This document shows positions 11,777 through 22,515 of a stretch of DNA of 64,000 nucleotides, piece after piece. The notes below the pieces were generated by a model. It was not told the DNA's origin and searched no databases. It was given only the letters and a program-made list of their open reading frames with translations. The stretch's first letter is position 1. The number at the start of each line of letters is the position of its first letter. The stretch lies in assembly GCF_021582895.2 (NCBI RefSeq), contig NZ_CP091139.2, forward strand, positions 620,001 to 684,000. Direction: 5' to 3'. This stretch comes from Microbacterium elymi. Lineage in GTDB: Bacteria; Actinomycetota; Actinomycetes; Actinomycetales; Microbacteriaceae. Position numbers and translations under genes: made by a program.

Positions 11777-12938
11777 ATGATCGTCCCGACCCGCACGGCA
11801 CCGGCTCCCTCCGACCGGGATGCCGCGGCATCCCGCACCCGCTTGCGCCGCCTCTTCACCCCCGCGGCCGTCAGCCGCATGCTGCTCGGCTGGCTCGCCG
11901 TCGCGATCCTCGCGCTGCTCGGCGCGCTGCTCGGCACGCCGCTGCTGATCGCCGGACTCGTCGGCACCATCGCGGTGATCGTCGTGTGCGCGTTCGGCGT
12001 GGTGCACCAGGCCGAACGCCTCGCCGCCCGCCTCGGCGACCCGTTCGGCACGCTCGTGCTGACCCTGTCGATCGTGCTCATCGAGGTCGTGCTGATCGTT
12101 GCGATCATGCTGGGGCCGGGCGAGCACACCACCATCGCGCGCGACTCGGTGCTGGCGGTGTCGATGATCATCCTCAACCTCGTCATCGGCGTCGCGCTGC
12201 TCGTCGGCGGAATCCGGCATGGCGGCCTGCGGCACAATCGCACCGGCACCTCGCAGTACCTCGGGATGCTGGTGGTCCTCGTCGCCGTCGCGTTCGGGAT
12301 GCCGCAGCTGATCGGTGCCGACGGCTCGTTCACCGTGCCCCAGGCCGTCGCCGTGATCGCGGTGACGGTCGTGCTGTACGGCTTCTTCCTCTGGCGGCAG
12401 ACCGGCGCGCAGGCGATGGACTTCACCGAGGTGCGCGCGGCCGGGGCGCAGCATCCACTCTCCCGTGCCGCCGTGCGCGCGCATTCCCGCGAGCTGGGCG
12501 GCCGGTTCACGCTCCTCGCGCTCACGATGCTGCCGATCGTCCTGCTCTCGCACGATCTGGCGGCGATGCTCGATCGCGCGCTCGCGCTGGTGCAGGCGCC
12601 GCCGGCGCTGTCCGGCATCCTGATCGCGGCGATCGTCTTCCTGCCCGAGGCGATCACCGCCGTGCGGGCGGCGAACGCGGGCGAGATCCAGCGGGTGAGC
12701 AACCTCTGCCACGGAGCCCTCGTCTCCACGGTGGGACTCACCGTGCCCGCCGTGCTCGTGGTCGGCCTCGTCACCGGCGCGCACCCGGTGTTCGCCCTCG
12801 ACCCGGTGATGGCGCTCGCTGCTCGCCGTCTCGGTGGTGCTGTCGATCGCCACGTTCGCCGCTCGCCGGGTGACCGCAGTGCATGGTTCCGCGCATCTGG
12901 CGGTGTTCGCCCTGTACGCGATCGCGGTGTTCGCCTGA
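11777..12938 (+). CDS. Ca2+/H+ (or Na+/H+) antiporter of the ChaA/CaCA family (one apparent frameshift)
   Basis: About 386 residues after removing an extra C near 12826 (GCGCTCGCTGC for GCGCTGCTGC). Around ten hydrophobic segments are visible. The two CaCA alpha-repeat-like motifs include LSIVLIEVVLIVAIML and, in the second half, GILIAAIVFLPEAITAVRAAN, with the acidic residues expected to bind the cation. The correction also extends the C-terminus to a normal hydrophobic end (HLAVFALYAIAVFA). It likely exports Ca2+ or Na+ in exchange for protons. It stands alone, with aquaporin 100 bp downstream on the same strand. Confidence 0.88.
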
Positions 12939-13038
12939 CTCACCCGATCAAGGTGAACTCTTCGATAACGCCGTGTCGCGCGCCCGGAAACGTGCACGGG
13001 TGCCGATAATCTCGCGGCATCGATGAAAGGAGAATCCC

Positions 13039-13806
13039 ATGTCGGATTCCACCTCAGCAGCACCCACGCTCGTCACTCGAATGATCGCCGAGGCGATTGG
13101 CACCCTCGTCCTGGTCTTCGGCGGTGTCGGGACCGCCCTGTTCGCCGCCGACTTCGCGGTCGGATCGGCCGGCACCCCGCTCGGGGTCGGCCACCTCGGC
13201 GTGGCGCTCGCGTTCGGCCTGACCGTCCTGGTCGGCGTCTATGCATGGGGCCCGATCTCAGGCGGCCACTTCAACCCGGCGATCACGCTCGGGATGGCCA
13301 TCGCCGGCAAGTTCGCCTGGAAGGATGTCGTCGGCTACTGGGTCGCGCAGGTCGTCGGCGGTCTCGTCGGCTCGACGCTGCTCGTGCTGGTCGGGCTGTT
13401 CGGACCGGAGGGATGGCTCAGCACCGCGCAGTCCGGCGGCTTCGCCTCCAACGGCTTCGGCGACCACTCCCCCGGCGGGTTCGGCCTGGGGGCGGCGATC
13501 GTGATCGAGATCCTGCTGACCTGCGTGTTCGTCCTGGTCGTGGCCGGATCCACCAGCAAGCGGGCTCCGGTCGGCTTCGCCGGGATCGCGATCGGCCTCA
13601 CCCTGACCCTCATCCACCTCATCTCGATCCCGATCGACAACACGTCGGTCAACCCCGCCCGCTCGATCGCCGCGGCGGTCTACGGCGGCGTCGGGCCGCT
13701 GGCCCAGCTGTGGGTGTTCATCGTGTTCCCGCTCGTCGGCGGCGCGATCGCCGGCCTCGTGCACCGCGCGCTGCTGGCCCCCGCGATGGACCGCCTCCCG
13801 GCCTGA
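13039..13806 (+). CDS. Aquaporin (MIP family, AqpZ-like)
   Basis: An intact 255-residue protein starting MSDSTSAAPTLVTRMIAEA, preceded by AAAGGAGAA. Six membrane segments and two half-helices are visible with both NPA boxes: SGGHFNPAITLG in the first half and SVNPARSIAAAVYGG in the second. The region has the aromatic/arginine-filter arrangement of water channels, with Arg directly after the second NPA. Length is normal for AqpZ-type proteins, which pass water rather than glycerol. A strong terminator lies about 100 bp downstream. Confidence 0.95.
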   Translation: MSDSTSAAPTLVTRMIAEAIGTLVLVFGGVGTALFAADFAVGSAGTPLGVGHLGVALAFGLTVLVGVYAWGPISGGHFNPAITLGMAIAGKFAWKDVVGYWVAQVVGGLVGSTLLVLVGLFGPEGWLSTAQSGGFASNGFGDHSPGGFGLGAAIVIEILLTCVFVLVVAGSTSKRAPVGFAGIAIGLTLTLIHLISIPIDNTSVNPARSIAAAVYGGVGPLAQLWVFIVFPLVGGAIAGLVHRALLAPAMDRLPA

Positions 13807-13902
13807 CCACCTCCCGGCCTGACCGCCTCCCGCGAGAGTGCATCTGACGCACCGCGCCGACGCACCGCGCCGACACACCCGCGCCAGACCCCACCCACGC
13901 CA

Positions 13903-13942
13903 GAGGGGCCCGGTCCCACCGAACGGTGGAATCGGGCCCCTC
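13903..13942. terminator. Bidirectional hairpin terminator between aquaporin and katG
   Basis: Perfect 10-bp arms GAGGGGCCCG and CGGGCCCCTC enclose a second inverted pair, CCACCG/CGGTGG. Each strand shows only a short pyrimidine run. It lies between convergent genes and 14 bp from the katG stop, so it probably ends both transcripts. Confidence 0.8.
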
Positions 13943-13955
13943 CGTCGGGCGCGTG

Positions 13956-16231
13956 TCACTCCAGGTCGAAGCGGTCCAGCTCGGTGACCTTGCCCCAGGC
14001 GGCGACGAAGTCGTTCACGAACTTCTCGCCCGCGTCATCCGCGGCGTACACCTCGGCGACGGCGCGCAGCTCGGAGTTCGAGCCGAACACGAGGTCGGCA
14101 CGGGTGCCGATCCACTTCTGCGCCCCGGTGCTCAGGTCGGTGCCGGCGAACGCGTGAGATCCGGGGTCGACCGGCTTCCACTCGGTGCCCATGTCGAGCA
14201 CGTTGACGAAGAAGTCGTTCGTGAGCACGCCCGGCCGGTCGGTGAACACGCCCAGCTTCGACCCGTCCCAGTTCGCGTCCAGCGCCCGCAGCCCGCCGAC
14301 GAGCACCGTCATCTCCGGAGCCGTGAGGTTCAGCAGGCTCGCCCGGTCGACCAGCAGGAACTCGGCCGGCAGGTCGGCGGCCGCCGCCATCGGGCCGGTG
14401 TAGTTGCGGAATCCGTCGGCGACCGGCTCGAGGTACGAGAACGAGTCGACGTCGGTCTGCTCGGGCGTGGCGTCGGTGCGTCCCGGGTGGAACGGCACGG
14501 TGACGTCGAATCCGGCATCCTTCGCCGCCTTCTCGACGCCGGCGTTGCCCGCCAGCACGATCAGGTCGGCCAGCGACACGCGCTTGCCGTCCGCGGCGTG
14601 CGCCGCGTCGAAGCGCTCCTTGATGCCGCGCAGCACCTCGAGCACCTTGGCCGAGCGCACCGGGTTGTTCACCTCCCAGTCCTTCTGCGGCGCCAGCGCC
14701 AGGCGTGCGCCGTTGGCACCGCCCCGCTTGTCGCTGTTGCGGAAGGATGCTGCCGCCGCCCACGTCGTGGCGACCAGCTCGGGCACGGTCAGACCGGACG
14801 CGAGGATCTCCTGGCGCAGCGCGGCTGCGTCGGCGGCGTCGATCAGCACGTGGTCGACGGCCGGCACCGGGTCCTGCCAGATGAGCTCCTCGGTCGGGGC
14901 GAGCGCGCCCAGGTACCGGGTCGAGGGACCCAGGTCGCGGTGGGTGAGCTTGAACCAGGCCCGGGCGAACGCGTCGGCGAAGGCCTGCGGGTCGTCCTTG
15001 AACTTCTTCGAGATCGGCCCGTAGATCGGGTCGAACCGCAGCGACAGATCGCTGGTCAGCATCCGCGGCTCGCGACGCTTGGTGGCGTCGTGGGCCATCG
15101 GCACCATGTCGGCGCCGGCGCCCGCCTTCGGCCGCCACTGCTTGGCGCCGGCCGGGCTCTCCATCAGCTCCCACTCGTACGCGAACAGGATGTGGAAGAA
15201 CTCGTTGTCCCACCGGGTGGGGTGATAGGTCCAGGTGACCTCCAGGCCGCTCGCGGTCTGGTCGTCGCCCTTGCCGGTGCCGTGGGCGTTCTTCCAGCCG
15301 ATGCCCATCTGCTCCATCGGGGCTCCTTCCGGCGCGGGCCCGACGAGGTCGGCCGAGCCGGCTCCGTGGGTCTTGCCGAAGGTGTGGCCGCCGGCGATCA
15401 GCGCGACGGTCTCCTCATCGTTCATCGCCATGCGCGCAAACGTCTCGCGGATGTCGCCGGCCAGCTCGAGCGGGTCGGGGTTGCCGCCCACGCCCTCCGG
15501 GTTGACGTAGATCAGCCCCATCTGCACGGCGGCGAGGGGGTTCTCCAGGTCGCGCTTCTGACCGGGCGTGTAGCGCTTGTCGTCACCGAGCCAGGTGTTC
15601 TCCGAGCCCCAGTACACGTCGTCGTCGGGCTCCCAGGCATCCACCCGTCCGCCGGCGAAGCCGAACGTGGTGAAGCCCATCTGCTCGAGCGCGACGTTGC
15701 CCGCGAAGATCATCAGGTCGGCCCACGAGATCTGCTTGCCCCACTTCTTCTTGACCTGCCACAGGATGCGCCGCGGCTTGTCGAGACCGGCGTTGTCGGG
15801 CCAGCTGTTCAGCGGGGCGAACCGCTGCTGCCCGAGTTGCCGCCGCCCCGGCCGTCGGTCACGCGGTAGGTGCCGGCGCTGTGCCAGGCCATGCGGATCA
15901 TCGCCGGACCGTAGTTGCCGAAGTCGGCGGGCCACCAGTCCTGGCGGGTGGTCAGCGCGTCCTCGATGTCCCGGCGGAGCTCGTCCAGGTCGACGTTCTC
16001 GAAGTTGGCGCGGTAGTCGAAGTCCTCGTCGAGCGGGTTGGTCTCGGCGGGGTTCTTGGCCAGCACGCGCAGGTTCAGGCGGTTCGGCCACCAGTTGCGT
16101 GCGCTCGAGCCGCCGGCCCGGCTCACGCCGTGCACGACCGGGCAGCTCGCCTCTTCGGTGGCGACGGCCTGCTCCTCGTCCGTGGGCGTGGGGATGACGC
16201 CCTCGGTCTCTTCGGTGATGTTGTCGGTCAT
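13956..16231 (-). CDS. katG: Catalase-peroxidase KatG (one apparent frameshift)
   Basis: About 758 residues after restoring one G near 15829 (GGG for GGGG), which joins GGGNSG to [13 protein letters not shown]. The distal haem pocket is [13 protein letters not shown]. The Trp there, the Tyr in GLIYVNPEG and the Met in [10 protein letters not shown] form the crosslink typical of KatG. The proximal His is in [16 protein letters not shown] second, haem-free peroxidase-like half follows. It detoxifies hydrogen peroxide. furA ends 57 bp upstream on the same strand, the standard furA-katG pair of actinobacteria, so control by FurA and co-transcription are expected. Confidence 0.97.
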
Positions 16232-16288
16232 CTGATATCCCTTCTCCGATGTGTGCGTTGTCTTGAGGTGCGGTGTCTCGGGTCGTGT

Positions 16289-16726
16289 TCAGGCGGCGGA
16301 TGCTGCGCAGTCGGCGCAGGTGCCCCAGAACGTGACCTCGGCCTCGTGCACGGTGAATCCGGCCGCGTCGGACGGCGACAGGCACGGCGCCTCGCCGACG
16401 ACGCAGTCGACGTCGACGACGGCTCCGCACTCGGTGCAGACGAGGTGGTGGTGGTTGTCGCCGACGCGCAGCTCGAACAGCTGGGGTCGACCGGCCGGCT
16501 CGATGCGGCGCACCAGGCCCGCATCCGCGAAATCGCCGAGCGCGTTGTACACGGACTGCAGGCTGGGATGCTCCAGCACCGGCGCGACGACCCGGTACAC
16601 GTCCTCCGCACTGGCGTGCGGGCGGGAGCCGAGCGCGTCGAACACGGCGCGGCGCGAGTCGGTCACCCGCAGCCCCGCGCCGCGGATGGCGGTCGCGGCA
16701 TCCGGAGTCTCGGCGTACGCGTGCAT
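16289..16726 (-). CDS. furA: Fur-family regulator FurA, repressor of katG
   Basis: An intact 145-residue protein starting [18 protein letters not shown]. It has an N-terminal winged helix ([32 protein letters not shown]) and a metal-binding dimerisation half with [12 protein letters not shown] and the second Cys pair in WGTCADC. These match the structural zinc and regulatory metal sites of Fur/PerR proteins. It lies directly before katG. A TAGGGT box lies six bases before the ATG, so the transcript is probably leaderless, as known for mycobacterial furA. An AT-rich palindrome overlaps the promoter. Confidence 0.95.
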   Translation of the reverse strand: MHAYAETPDAATAIRGAGLRVTDSRRAVFDALGSRPHASAEDVYRVVAPVLEHPSLQSVYNALGDFADAGLVRRIEPAGRPQLFELRVGDNHHHLVCTECGAVVDVDCVVGEAPCLSPSDAAGFTVHEAEVTFWGTCADCAASAA

Positions 16727-16732
16727 GCCCCC

Positions 16733-16761
16733 ACCCTAGCCTTTATTTGATCAAAACAAAA
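16733..16761 (-). promoter_or_regulatory. furA-katG promoter with AT-rich Fur-type operator
   Basis: The minus strand reads an AT-rich tract with central palindrome TTTGATCAAA (16746-16755), then TAGGGT (16733-16738) as a -10-like box six bases before the furA ATG. The tract stands out in a very GC-rich setting and lies where FurA autoregulatory sites occur in mycobacteria. The site is inferred from position and composition. Confidence 0.7.
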
Positions 16762-16785
16762 GTGCGGCGCGGCTTTCACCCCCGG

Positions 16786-17046
16786 CCCTTCGTCTCGCTG
16801 CGCTCGCTCAGGGACCTATCACCCAGCTCGCTCGGCGAGCCCAGCTCTCGCCCCCGGCCCTTCGTCTCGCTGCGCTCGCTCAGGGACCTATCCCCCAGCT
16901 CCCTGAGCGAGCCCGCGCCATCACCCCCGGCCCTTCGTCTCGCTGCGCTCGCTCAGGGACCTATCACCCAGCTCCCTGAGCGAGCCCGCGCGCTATCCCC
17001 CAGCTCCCTGAGCGAGCCCGCGCGCAGCGCGAGCGAGACGAAGGGC
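16786..17046. repeat. Cluster of palindromic CCCTTCGTCTCGC...GCTCAGGG repeats
   Basis: Three same-orientation copies of a 28-bp imperfect palindrome lie at 16786-16813, 16858-16885 and 16931-16958. Each begins CCCTTCGTCTCGCTGCGCTC and ends GCTCAGGG, followed by ACCTATC. Inverted partial copies (CCCTGAGCGAGCCCGCGC) follow, and a final long hairpin spans 17007-17045. The cluster fills the gap between the spoIIM-like stop and the furA promoter, so it may end the upstream transcript. A second cluster of the same family lies at 38718-38950. No gene is seen here. Confidence 0.88.
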
Positions 17047-17061
17047 TGCCGTCGCCCCGCA

Positions 17062-18059
17062 CTACCCCGCGACGAGCCGAGGGGTGCCGGTCTGGCTCTC
17101 GACCAGGTCGCCGGTCTCGCCATCGCGGAACGCCCGGCCGCCCACCACGAGCATGTAGAAGAGGAACACCGCCAGCGCGAGCGCGCCCAGCGTGACCTTC
17201 ACCGGCCAGGGCCACTGCTGCGGCGTGACGAAGCCCTCGACCGCGCCGGACAGTGCGAGGCTGAAGACGAGTCCGACCGCGACGGTGACCAGCGAGCGCC
17301 CGGCGGCGGCGAGCGCCTCGCCGCGGCTTGCGCCGCCCGGGCGCCACCCACGACCAGAACACGTGGAGCCCGGCGGCGGCCGCGACGAACACGCTGGTCA
17401 GCTCCAGCATCCCGTGCGGGGCGATGAACTGCCAGAACACGTCTCCGTGGCCGAGCGAGGTCATCACGGCGGCGGCCGTGCCGACGCCGACGGCGTTCTG
17501 CATGACGACGTACAGCGGCCAGATGCCGGTGATGCCGAACAGCACGCACTGCACCGCGATCCAGGCGTTGTTGGTCCAGACGGTGCCGGCGAACACGGCG
17601 GCCGGGTTCTCGCGGTAGTAGTCGGTGAACTGGTGCTCGGCGTAGTACTCCAGGTCGGCGCGACTGCCCAGGGCCGCCAGCACCTGCGGGTCCGAGGCGA
17701 TCCAGACCGCGACCAGCGATCCGACGGCGAAGAAGCCGAGCGCGATCGCGAGGGTGGTCCAGCGCAAGCCGGTAGAGCGCGGCCGGCAGCTGCCGCAGGA
17801 AGAACCGGGGCAGCGCGCCGCCGGTCTCGACGCCGCTGCCGGTCAGGCGCAGTCGCGCCCGGGCCAGGATCGTGGACACGTAGTCGCCGAGCGTCGTGCG
17901 TCCGGCCGAGGTCTTGATGTCGGCGAGGTCGGCCGACGCCGCACGGTAGCGCGTGACCAGCTCGTCCACCTGCGACCCGTCGAGCCGACGCTGCCGGCTG
18001 AGCGCATCCAGGCGCTCCCACTCCGGGCCTCGGGCGGCTGCCAGGGCGTCGAGGTCCAT
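17062..18059 (-). CDS. Stage II sporulation protein M (SpoIIM)-like membrane protein (two apparent frameshifts)
   Basis: About 331 residues after removing an extra A near 17766 and an extra T near 17329. The cytoplasmic N-terminus is MDLDALAAARGPEWERLDAL. The body has five to six membrane helices, with NNAWIAVQCVLFGITGIWPL and the motif FIAPHGMLELTSVFVAAAAG, characteristic of SpoIIM/DUF95 proteins. The family is widespread in non-sporulating actinobacteria, often next to RDD, MoxR or DUF58 genes. Here the RDD gene starts divergently only 17 bp away. An in-frame GTG at 18068 is an alternative start. Function is unknown. Confidence 0.88.
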
Positions 18060-18076
18060 GTGGTTCACTGTAGGTC

Positions 18077-18914
18077 ATGGCCGCCGAACCCATCGCGATC
18101 GTGCCGGACGAGGTGCTCACCGGCGAGGCCGTCGCGCTCGACGTGCAGCCGCTGGGCTTCTTCCTGCGGGCCCTCGGCACCGTGATCGACATGCTCGTCG
18201 GAGTCGCGTTCCTGCTGCTGCTGGCCTGGGTCTCGGGCTGGATGCTGGGGCGCAACATCATCAGCACGGATGCCTCCAGCATCCTGGGCGTGACGGTGAT
18301 CGTGCTCGTCACGGTCGTGCTGCCGACGGCGGTCGAGACCCTCACCCGCGGGCGCAGCCTCGGCCGCTTCGCCGTCGGCGGCCGGATCGTGCGAGCCGAC
18401 GGGGGCGCGGCCGGGTTCCGTCAGGCGCTGATCCGGGCGCTGGTGGGGGTGCTCGAGCTGTGGATGACGCTCGGCGGCATCGCCGCGCTGGTGGGCGCGT
18501 TCACGCCCCGGTCGCAGCGGCTGGGCGATCTGATGGCCGGCACCTACTGTCAGCGCACGCGCACGCCCGCGCTGCCCGCGCACGCGCCCGACATGCCGCC
18601 GGCCTTGCTGCCGTGGGCCGAGGTGGCGGATGTCTCGCGCCTGCCCGACCCGCTGGCCCGGCGCTTGCGCGCAGTTCGTCCGCCAGGCCGAGCGGATGGA
18701 GCCGTCCGCACGCGCCCGGCTCGCGGCATCCCTCGCCGCCGAGGTGACGCCGTTCGTCTCACCCGTCCCGCAGACGGATGCCGAGACCCTCGTCCGCGCG
18801 GCGGTGGCGGCGCGTCGCGACCGGGAGTACACGGCCCTGCGGCTGGAGGACGAGCGCGTCGCCCGGCTCTTGGCCGGCACCACCGCCGCGCCCCGCGGGT
18901 TCCCGCAGCGCTGA
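18077..18914 (+). CDS. RDD family membrane protein (one apparent frameshift)
   Basis: About 278 residues after removing an extra T near 18663 (GCGCTTGCGCG for GCGCTGCGCG). The RDD domain covers the first 160 residues: GFFLRALGTVIDMLVGVAF with the Arg-Asp pair, a second helix at VIVLVTVVLPTAVETL, and RSLGRFAVGGRIVRADGG. A cytoplasmic helical tail (RQAERMEPSARARLAASLA) follows. RDD proteins are often transport- or stress-associated, and the substrate is unknown. The divergent SpoIIM-like gene shares a very short intergenic space, so both promoters must overlap coding sequence or the transcripts be near-leaderless. Confidence 0.88.
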
Positions 18915-18938
18915 GTGCCGGGCGCTGCCGCCGCGCGG

Positions 18939-19038
18939 CGTGCAGAACTCCGGAGGATCGCGCAGGGCGCGGCGCCGGGACGGCGTGATTCCGCGGACAC
19001 GCCACCCGCGGCACCCCAGATCTCCGGAGTTCTGCACG
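18939..19038. repeat. 100-bp hairpin element, copy 1 (upstream of esterase gene)
   Basis: The element starts with CGTGCAGAACTCCGGAG and ends with the exact reverse complement CTCCGGAGTTCTGCACG, 17-bp perfect ends. The interior includes GGGACGGCGTGATTCCGCGG. An equally long copy in the same orientation lies at 20874-20973, with only a few interior differences. There is no coding potential and no transposase nearby. It sits between the RDD stop and the esterase start. Confidence 0.9.
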
Positions 19039-19176
19039 GCCCGCGCGCCAGCGCGCGCCGCGCCCCCGCCGATTCTCACCGAAAGCTCATCCAATTTCGT
19101 TGACAATCCTGGTCACAGCCCGAGAGAGTCGGGCGCGGGAAGGCCTTCCCACAGAGCCGATCGAGGGAGAATGGCG

Positions 19177-20839
19177 ATGAGAAGGACAGCAGTGATCGCG
19201 GCGTTGAGCGCCGTGCTGCTCACCGGCGGAATGATCAACGGATGGGTGGCAGGCGCCGGGCCGGCTTCGGCCCATGGAAACTCCGGGCACGGTCCGGGGC
19301 ACGGCACCAGCGCAGCGATCACCGAGCGCGCGTGCACCGGTCTCGGTGACGCCTCCATCGGGGCGAACAAGATCGGGCTGCCCACGACGGGCGCCACGGT
19401 CACCACCGCGACCTGGGTGGTCGACGACGGCGTCGGCCGGTGCCAGGTCGTCGGCGACATCCTGCCCGTCGACTCGGCGGCGCCCCCGATCGAGTTCCAG
19501 GTGAACCTGCCCGCGAACTGGAACCACCGCGCCGTGCAGATGGGCGGCGGCGGCTATGACGGCTCGCTGGTGACCGGACTGGATGCCTACGCCCTGCAGC
19601 CGGCGGGTCAGAAGACCCCGCTCGAGCAGGGCTTCGTCACGCTCGGCTCCGACGGCGGCCACAAGGGCACCGGCGGCTTCGACTCGACGTTCGGACTCAA
19701 CGACGAGGCACTCGCGAACTACGGCACGCAGTCGATCAAGAAGACGCACGACGTGGCGATGGCGCTGATGAAGACCGCGTTCCGCAGCACGCCGAAGTAC
19801 TTCTACTTCATCGGCTTCTCGCAGGGCGGGCACGAGGCGATCAACGCCGCGGGCCTGTATCCGAAGGACTACGACGGGGTCGTGGCCGGCACGCCGTCCT
19901 ACAACGTGGCGATGATGCACGCGGGCATCGGGTCGGTGTATCGCGATGCGCTGTACTCCGACGGCGGGGCGGGCTGGCTGAACACCGCCAAGACGCAGCT
20001 GCTGGTGCACGCCGTGTACGCCGCCTGCGATCCGCTGGACGGGCTGAAGGACGGCGTGATCTCGAACGTGACGGCGTGCCAGCAGACGTTCAACGTCACC
20101 ACGCTGCGCTTGCCCGGATGGGGCGGATGCCGGGGACACGTGCCTCTCGGATGCGCAGATCAATGCGGTGACGAAGATCGCGAGCCCGCACAACATCGGG
20201 TTCCCGATCGAGGGCAACAGCGTGGCCGCCGGGGCGCCGATCCTGTACGGCGGCACCTACACGGTGTTCACGCTCGGCTCGGTGGACCAGCCGGCCAACC
20301 CCGCCAGCGGCAAGGAGGCCTTCCAGTACTCGGTGCTGAACGCGATCGCGACCAACATCGTGACGCGGGATCCGAGCTACGACACGCGCACTTTCAACCT
20401 GAACCAGTGGGCCAGCCGCATCCAAGAGGTCGGAAAGCAGCTGGACAGCACGAGCGTCGACCTCTCGGCGTTCGCCAAGCGGGGCGGCAAGATGCTCCTG
20501 ACCACCGGACTGGCTGACGACGGTATCTCGCCCGAGAACACCATCCAGTTCTACGACCGCCAGTCGGCGAAGTACGGCGACCGGCTGGGCTCGTTCCTGA
20601 AGTTCTACACGATGCCCGGCTTCTCGCACGGCTTCGGCCCGTACAGCGCGACGTACGACGCCCTGCCCGCGCTGATGAACTGGGTGGAGAAGAACAAGGC
20701 GCCCCGCCACCTGCAGACGATCGATGCGAACGCCGCCAGCAACGACCGCACCCGTCCGCTGTGCGAGTACCCGAACTGGCCGAAGTACACGGGCCACAAC
20801 CCCGACAAGGCGTCGAGCTTCACCTGCGTGGCGCCCTGA
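19177..20839 (+). CDS. Secreted tannase/feruloyl esterase-family protein (one apparent frameshift)
   Basis: About 553 residues after removing an extra T near 20107 (CGCTTGCCC for CGCTGCCC). The start [18 protein letters not shown] leads into a signal peptide with probable cleavage after ASA. The alpha/beta-hydrolase core has the nucleophile elbow GFSQGG. The calcium-site motif [15 protein letters not shown] is typical of tannase/feruloyl esterases. The acid and base are in [11 protein letters not shown] and [10 protein letters not shown]. The expected role is hydrolysis of aromatic-acid esters in plant material, outside the cell. ATG 19177 is preferred over 19171 because GAGGGAGA then has normal spacing. 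The gene is alone between two 100-bp hairpin elements. Confidence 0.87.
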
Positions 20840-20873
20840 TCCGGATGCCTGCGCCCCGCCCGACGCTGAGCGG

Positions 20874-20973
20874 CGTGCAGAACTCCGGAGGATCGCGCAT
20901 GGCGCGGCACCGGGACGGCGTGATTCCGCGGACACGCCGCTCGCCGCGCCCCAGATCTCCGGAGTTCTGCACG
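20874..20973. repeat. 100-bp hairpin element, copy 2 (downstream of esterase gene)
   Basis: Same length, orientation and 17-bp perfect inverted ends (CGTGCAGAACTCCGGAG...) as the copy at 18939-19038. It lies 34 bp after the esterase stop and 41 bp from the convergent ahcY stop, where it could act as a bidirectional terminator. Confidence 0.9.
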
Positions 20974-21014
20974 GCGTAGGCGCCCGCGCCCGCGGCGCGC
21001 GCGCCGCCCAGACC

Positions 21015-22488
21015 TCAGTACCGGTAGTGGTCGAGCTTGTACGGCCCGTCGACCGGCACGCCGAGGTAGGCGGCCTGCTCGTCGCTCAGGGTCGTGAGCC
21101 GCACCCCGAGTGCGTCCAGGTGCAAGCCGTGCGACCTTCTCGTCGAGGATCTTCGGCAGCGTGTACACGCCGATCGGGTACTGCTCGTGCTTGGTGAACA
21201 GCTCGATCTGGCCGAGCACCTGGTTCGTGAACGAGGCGCTCATCACGAACGAGGGGTGGCCGGTGGCATTGCCGAGGTTCAGCAGCCGGCCCTCCGACAG
21301 GACCAGGATGCTGCGCCCGCTCGGCAGGCGCCATTCGTGCACCTGCGGCTTGATCTCGACCTTCACCGCGCCCGGCAGCGCCTCGAGCCCGGCCATGTCG
21401 ATCTCGTCGTCGAAGTGGCCGACGTTGCCGACGATCGCCAGGTGCTTCAGCCCGAGCAGGTGCTCGACCGTGACGACCCGGGTGTTCCCGGTGCCTGTGA
21501 TGAGGATGTCGACCTGGTCGATGACGTCCTCGAGGCGCGCGACCTGGAAGCCGTCCATCGCGGCCTGCAGCGCGCAGATCGGGTCGACCTCGCTGACGAT
21601 GACGCGGGCGCCCTGGCCGCGCAGCGCCTCGGCGGCGCCCTTGCCGACGTCGCCGTAGCCGACGATGAAGGCGACCTTGCCGCCGATGAGCACGTCGGTG
21701 GCGCGGTTGATCCCGTCCGGCAGCGAATGCCGGATGCCGTAGGTGTTGTCGAACTTCGACTTGGTCACCGAGTCGTTCACGTTGATCGCGGGGAACTGCA
21801 GGTCGCCGGATGCGGCGAGCTCGTACAGGCGGTGCACCCCGGTCGTGGTCTCTTCAGTCACGCCGAGCAGGCCCTCGGCGATGCGCGTGAACCGCTGCGG
21901 GTCGCGCTGCAGGCTCTTGCGGAGCAGGTCGAGGATCACCCGGTACTCGGCGGAGTCGGCGGCTGCGGCATCCGGAACCGCCCCCGCCTTCTCGAATTCC
22001 GCGCCCTTGTGCACGAGGAGGGTGGCGTCTCCCCCGTCGTCGAGGATCAGGTTCGGTCCGTCGAACCCTTCGGCCGACCAGTCGAAGATGCGGTCGGCGC
22101 AGTCCCAGTACTCGGCGAGGGTCTCGCCCTTGAACGCGAACACGGGCACGCCGCGCGGCGCGCTGACCGTGCCGCCGGGGCCGACCACGACGGCCGCAGC
22201 GGCCTCATCCTGGGTGGAGAAGATGTTGCAGCTGGCCCACCGCACCTGCGCGCCGAGCGCTGTGAGCGTCTCGATGAGCACCGCCGTCTGCACGGTCATG
22301 TGCAGCGAGCCGGCGATGCGGGCGCCCTTCAGCGGCTGGGATGCCGCGAACTCGTCCCTGAGCGCCATGAGCCCGGGCATCTCGTTCTCGGCCAGGCGCA
22401 GCTGGTGGCGTCCGGCCTCGGCCAGCGACAGGTCGGCGACGCGGTAGTCGAGCGGGCGTACGGGAGCCTCGGGCGTGGATGTCGGCAT
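21015..22488 (-). CDS. ahcY: Adenosylhomocysteinase (one apparent frameshift)
   Basis: About 490 residues after removing an extra A near 21123 (GTGCAAGCC for GTGCAGCC). That restores the C-terminus [19 protein letters not shown] and the final HYRY, which is diagnostic of the family. The NAD-binding Rossmann motif is [18 protein letters not shown]. Substrate residues lie around [13 protein letters not shown] and [17 protein letters not shown]. It hydrolyses S-adenosylhomocysteine to adenosine and homocysteine, regenerating the methyl cycle. In mycobacteria it lies a few genes from mtrA. Here the same neighbourhood is loosened by the 5-21 kb insert. Confidence 0.96.
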
Positions 22489-22515
22489 CCCCCCATTGTC
22501 CCACGGCGGTCAGAA

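Noticed and set aside
13926..15869. Long plus-strand reading frame antisense to katG
   Set aside because: It is a high-GC shadow of katG: no ribosome-binding site, no recognisable motif, and codon structure follows the katG strand.
18939..20973. Composite transposon
   Set aside because: The flanking elements are only 100 bp and carry no transposase, and no target-site duplication can be recognised. Kept as a possible cassette only.
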